Assembly (NCBI GenBank): GCA_944470555.2
Contig: OX104134.1
Span: 53,621,890-53,685,889, forward strand
Direction: 5' to 3'
Origin: Heterobilharzia americana
Taxonomy: Eukaryota; Platyhelminthes; Trematoda; Strigeidida; Schistosomatidae
Length of the DNA stretch: 64,000 bases
In this document: in pieces, positions 61,461-64,000 of the stretch
Layout: every line of letters begins with the position of its first letter
How positions within the stretch are numbered: the first letter of the stretch is position 1
Program-made: the position numbers and the translations under genes
Notes under the pieces: generated by a model
Told to the model about the DNA's origin: nothing
The model's database searches: none
The model's input: the letters and a program-made list of their open reading frames with translations, nothing else

Positions 61461-62606
61461 TTATCGCTATTTTTATTATTATTATTATGTGTCCCTTGAC
61501 TTCTCAGTGGAAAATAGGGCTTCAGTAGCATGTCTCCATTTCACTCTCTTCTGTGCAGTCTTTTCAACCTGGCGACACGACTGCCAACAACCTTTCATTT
61601 CTTCCTCACACCATCTCCTCCATATCACCTTCAGCTAGAAAGCCCAACTCATCGTTTCCCTTTTGCGCTGCACTCGACGGCCTGGTCTGGCGTCTGATGT
61701 TCCCAATCGGTCGTCTCAGTGTATGCTCAATCCATCTCCACTTTCCTATACTGCATATTTGTTGGGCGATAGGTTCTTGGTTAGTTAGTTGCCAGTCAGA
61801 GGCTCTTCTGGCTTATTCTTATTATTCTGGTCATCTGATCTGATCTGATCTTCAGTGACAATATCGAGTGAGCTTAGGCGGCAGCTGTTGATGTATGCTG
61901 TCTGTTGTTTGTTGGAAATGCTTTTCGTGACTCGCCAAGTCACTGAACCAACCATCACATCACATAGCAGCACTGACTTGCTTGACTGAATTAGTGTTGG
62001 AAATTGGGATCTTGTTCGTGCTTTATGCTGAGTGCAGTAAAGTGCAGTGCAGTAGATCTCCGCACTGATTTCAGCCTAATGAATGTCTGCTTGTCTTGCT
62101 GTCTTTCCGATCCTGGCTTTGACGTCCTCATCTGTGCCGCCACCACCTGCAGTTGAAATGATGGTGCCTAGGCAGGTAGGTGAAAGAGACAACTTTCTTT
62201 GGATTTCTCTCGTTGATGGTGATTGATGCTTGTCGTTGTTGGCTGGGTATCTTCATCACCTTTGTCTTAACCTCTCTTTGTTCACCTGTAGGAAGTCTTG
62301 TCTTCGCTGCCTCGACCCGCCTCCTCTACCAACTTGTTGGTTTTTGCCTGTAGATCTTCGAGTTTGTGCGACAAGTCATTAGACATAAATCATCATCGGT
62401 GAAATCAAATCTTCTGGAGTATTTTCACTGGTCGAACAGGATATGCCCCTCTTTTTGCTCCTCACAGTTTCTTGCATGATCTAGTCCAGTCAAGTCTACC
62501 ACAATCAGGACGATTATCGGTGATAGTAAGTGGCCGTCTTGTCTTACTTCTGTCTTCACTTCAAAGGTGTCACTGAGCTTTCCATTGTGAATCACTCGGC
62601 CGGTGG
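61460..62606 (-). mobile_element. SR2 copy (minus), 3' part
   Basis: On the minus strand it reads from the RT (gtgaatcactcggcc at 62590 and gaagtgaagacagaagtaag) to the 3' end at gtgtcccttgacttctcag (reverse complement gtggaaaatagg...). From 61620 to about 62010 it is a near-identical inverted copy of 61000-61390. The frame 62425-62637 includes VIHNGKLSDTFEVKTEVRQD, nearer to the active consensus than the plus copy. The 5' side breaks at about 62606; the missing next part reappears at 63797 in the same orientation. Confidence 0.75.
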
Positions 62607-62610
62607 CATC

Positions 62611-62937
62611 ATTGGGTTGAAGGAAAATTTGATTCATTATGTAGATTTGTGGTTGGATTTATGTTCTTTCGAACGTGTTGAATCGCAACTGAACTATGAT
62701 GGCTTGTCGATTGCCCGAAGTTCTACTCAACAGTTGTGGCCCATTCTCGGTAGGATAACCAGCCCATTTTTCAGTGACGTATTCATTATTGGGGTTTACG
62801 GGAGAAGCAGAAAACCCAGTGATTTCAACAAACTATCACGGGATCTTGTCAGCCAGCTAGGGGACCTTTATGCCGATGGCTTAATGATGGCGAGGTCAAG
62901 TAAAGCGTTTCAAGTAGGCTTATATTGGCCACTCTGA
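62611..62937 (+). pseudogene. DNA-transposon transposase-like domain, partial
   Basis: The frame (about 108 codons within the insert) contains QLNYDGLSIARSSTQQLWPI followed by VFIIGVYGRSRKPSDF and LVSQLGDLYADG. The pattern DGL-(P/S)-x-x-(K/R)SS-x-x-x-WPIL, then VG(I/V)Y-x-G-x-x-KP, occurs in many invertebrate transposase-like proteins, which I associate with CACTA-like elements; that affiliation is from memory and uncertain. Upstream residues of the frame (62530-62610) belong to antisense SR2 and are not part of it. The frame closes at 62937, but a second frame starts at once (62910-63037). The typical downstream Cys/His region is missing. The first aspartate (DGL) is preserved. Confidence 0.5.
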
Positions 62938-63252
62938 GCGAGAATGAACTGGAAAATCTCATGGATGTAACTACCAAAGCCTATTTCCATGATTTGAGAG
63001 ATAAGATAAGCAAGCGTTTCAGACGGAAAAAAACACCGTAAGTAACTGGTAATGCGAATGTTTATTAATGCCTTCAATCATTCATTAAACTGTAGGTTAA
63101 TGTTCAGTTAATTCGTATGTATGAGGAAACTGCAGTTAATTGTTTGTCTTTTACTCTCACAGGTGACGCTTGCGCCGGCTGGCGACAAATCAGACGACTG
63201 CTTTGAAACTAGCGGATAAACAATTTGAATGTACCGTATTACATTTGAAATA
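62910..63252 (+). pseudogene. Possible 3' exons of the transposase-like relic, with 125-bp intron
   Basis: An open segment encoding SENELENLMDVTTKAY and then FHDLRDKISKRFRRKKTP ends at 63037, at a consensus splice donor (ccGTAAGT). A pyrimidine-rich acceptor (ttttactctcacAG) ends at 63162, giving a 125-bp intron. After splicing the frame meets a stop at once (CCG TGA). A longer open stretch in the same phase, RLRRLATNQTTALKLADK, continues to TAA at 63251, overlapping AATAAA at 63249-63254. The basic, helical C-terminus is unidentified. The splice sites and the poly(A) signal suggest it was once, or still is, a transcribed 3' end. Confidence 0.4.
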
Positions 63253-63459
63253 AACGTATATACTTTTTTAAATAATTATCCTTTTATTCGATAAACATGT
63301 GTAAGCGGAAGTTGCTTTGGCTTATGTAGAAAGCACCATTCTACAGGAAATGTAAGAGCGAAATACGGTAAGGAATATGCATACTTATGTCAGTAAATGG
63401 GTGAACACTTATGAGAAATAAACATTTTTGCGTTTGGAATTATTACTGAAAATTAGGAA

Positions 63460-63790
63460 AAGTGAAAAAATTAGGTGTACAAAAGGCGAATATGTGGGGT
63501 GGGAAACTGGTCTTGAGGAAAACGGGGAACGTGTGGAGTAATGAAGCGTAGGAATTGCGAAACCGTGTCGAAGAAATAGGGACAACGGGGGAAGACGTGA
63601 GGACAAAAGGGAAATCCTTAGGACAAAATGGAGACAAAGGGGGAAATCGTGGGGAAAAAATGGGGATAAGCCCACAAGTGCGGACAATGCTGGTGTTTTG
63701 TTGCATTTCCCCATTTTTTCCCCATTTACTCACCATTAGTTTTCGCCACGTATTCCCCTTTTTACCCCAATTTTTCCCCACTTTTGCCAA
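63460..63790 (+). repeat. G-rich low-complexity tract with hairpin
   Basis: Runs of GGG/GGGG separated by A-rich spacers fill the first half (63493-63670), and the complementary C-rich runs fill the second half. A perfect 15-base pair ggggaaaaaatgggg (63654-63668) and ccccattttttcccc (63709-63723) can form a stem with a 40-base loop. The three overlapping open frames here (up to 118 codons) arise from this composition and are not considered genes. Confidence 0.6.
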
Positions 63791-63796
63791 CTTGGG

Positions 63797-64000
63797 CATA
63801 TAGAATATAGCTGCTGTTGAATAAGGTTGATAAAGGTTTGTGTCACTAAAGCCGTAGCGTTGAAGCAGCTGCCAGCCAAATTACTTCTCAGTCGATGCTG
63901 TCGAAGGCCTTTTCAAAATCGATGAAGTTGAGGTAGAGTTGATTGCCATTCTACGCTCTGTTCTATAATGACGCGTAGTGTAGCGTTGCAGTTTGATCCG
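63797..64000 (-). mobile_element. SR2 copy (minus), RT part, runs off the window
   Basis: On the minus strand it encodes EQSVEWQ-like, then NFIDFEKAFDSID, the RTE RT motif A with its first catalytic aspartate, followed by the block leading to cagctgcttcaacgct. It joins in the same orientation to 61460-62606 once the inserted segment is removed. Its sequence gcaatcaactctacctcaac is the unexpanded form of the TCAAC repeat in the 42-kb copy. Confidence 0.75.

Larger units (their letters stand above)
62607..63796 (+). mobile_element. 1.19-kb segment inserted into SR2, with transposase-like relic
   Basis: SR2 on the minus strand stops at ctcggc (62606) and resumes at gcatatagaatatagctg (63797). 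In the 42.9-kb copy these two points lie next to each other (tatatgccgag, apart from the ATG expansion). The segment therefore sits inside SR2. A 3-base ggc at both borders could be a target duplication, but is too short to prove. No terminal inverted repeats are obvious. It carries a transposase-like frame, a possible intron, a polyadenylation signal and a G-rich region. Confidence 0.6.

Noticed and set aside
61310..61638. Frames with Ile-Tyr repeats
   Set aside because: Translation of the (TA)n tract; the flanking residues are SR2 in antisense or out of frame.
63409..63803. Three overlapping frames of 82-118 codons
   Set aside because: All stem from the G-rich/C-rich low-complexity tract and are open in several frames at once.
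1..64000. CRISPR array, bacterial operons, ribosome binding sites
   Set aside because: Composition, repeats and element types are those of a metazoan nuclear genome. No regularly spaced repeats with unique spacers were seen.

Overview
The window reads as nuclear DNA of a blood fluke, genus Schistosoma. The background is AT-rich and gene-poor. The repeats are fluke-type: RTE-lineage non-LTR retrotransposons of the SR2 type, Penelope-like elements (PLEs) with a GIY-YIG endonuclease, a second endonuclease/RT LINE family, tRNA-derived SINE-like elements, and relics of the hammerhead-ribozyme SINE known in schistosomes as Sm-alpha. The species is an inference; the presence of hammerhead copies favours the mansoni/haematobium side of the genus. 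I found no convincing complete host protein-coding gene. Nearly every recognisable coding segment is a broken mobile element.

Layout. 1-4.2 kb: a hammerhead relic and a PLE reverse-transcriptase scrap in otherwise anonymous AT-rich DNA. 4.2-7.1 kb: a nest of inverted repeats. A fold-back element has ~243-bp near-identical arms (5028-5270 and 5844-6086) around a 573-bp centre, and two opposed SINE copies interrupt its decayed outer left arm; a third SINE copy lies at 6774-7107. 9.4-10.5 kb: a PLE GIY-YIG endonuclease tail and two more SINE fragments. 11-28 kb: mostly anonymous sequence with three hammerhead relics, a decayed inverted repeat (19.3-19.8 kb), two head-to-head tRNA-like sequences (20.04-20.16 kb) and an AT microsatellite. 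28.2-38.7 kb: three PLE fragments, one about 1.6 kb long with an intact YIDD motif. 42.2-44.1 kb: an SR2 copy in which many short internal motifs have grown into tandem repeats. 46.5-47.8 kb: the longest hammerhead-SINE copy and another tRNA-SINE. 48.3-48.8 kb: a 500-N assembly gap.

48.8-59.8 kb: the most striking structure. A ~4.09-kb unit made of two broken LINEs joined tail to tail is present twice as a near-perfect inverted repeat (48824-52911 and 55676-59761), around a 2.76-kb spacer that carries a third partial copy. 60.2-64 kb: the endonuclease end of the second LINE, two SR2 copies tail to tail at a (TA)n tract, and a ~1.19-kb segment with a transposase-like relic that splits one SR2 copy.

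The parts do not form a pathway. The recurring theme is inverted duplication at several scales. If the large inverted repeat is real and transcribed, its RNA would fold into a multi-kilobase double strand matching active LINE families. That would be a plausible source of silencing siRNAs in an animal group reported to lack PIWI/piRNA. This is an inference that needs long-read confirmation of the structure first, because one arm abuts the assembly gap.
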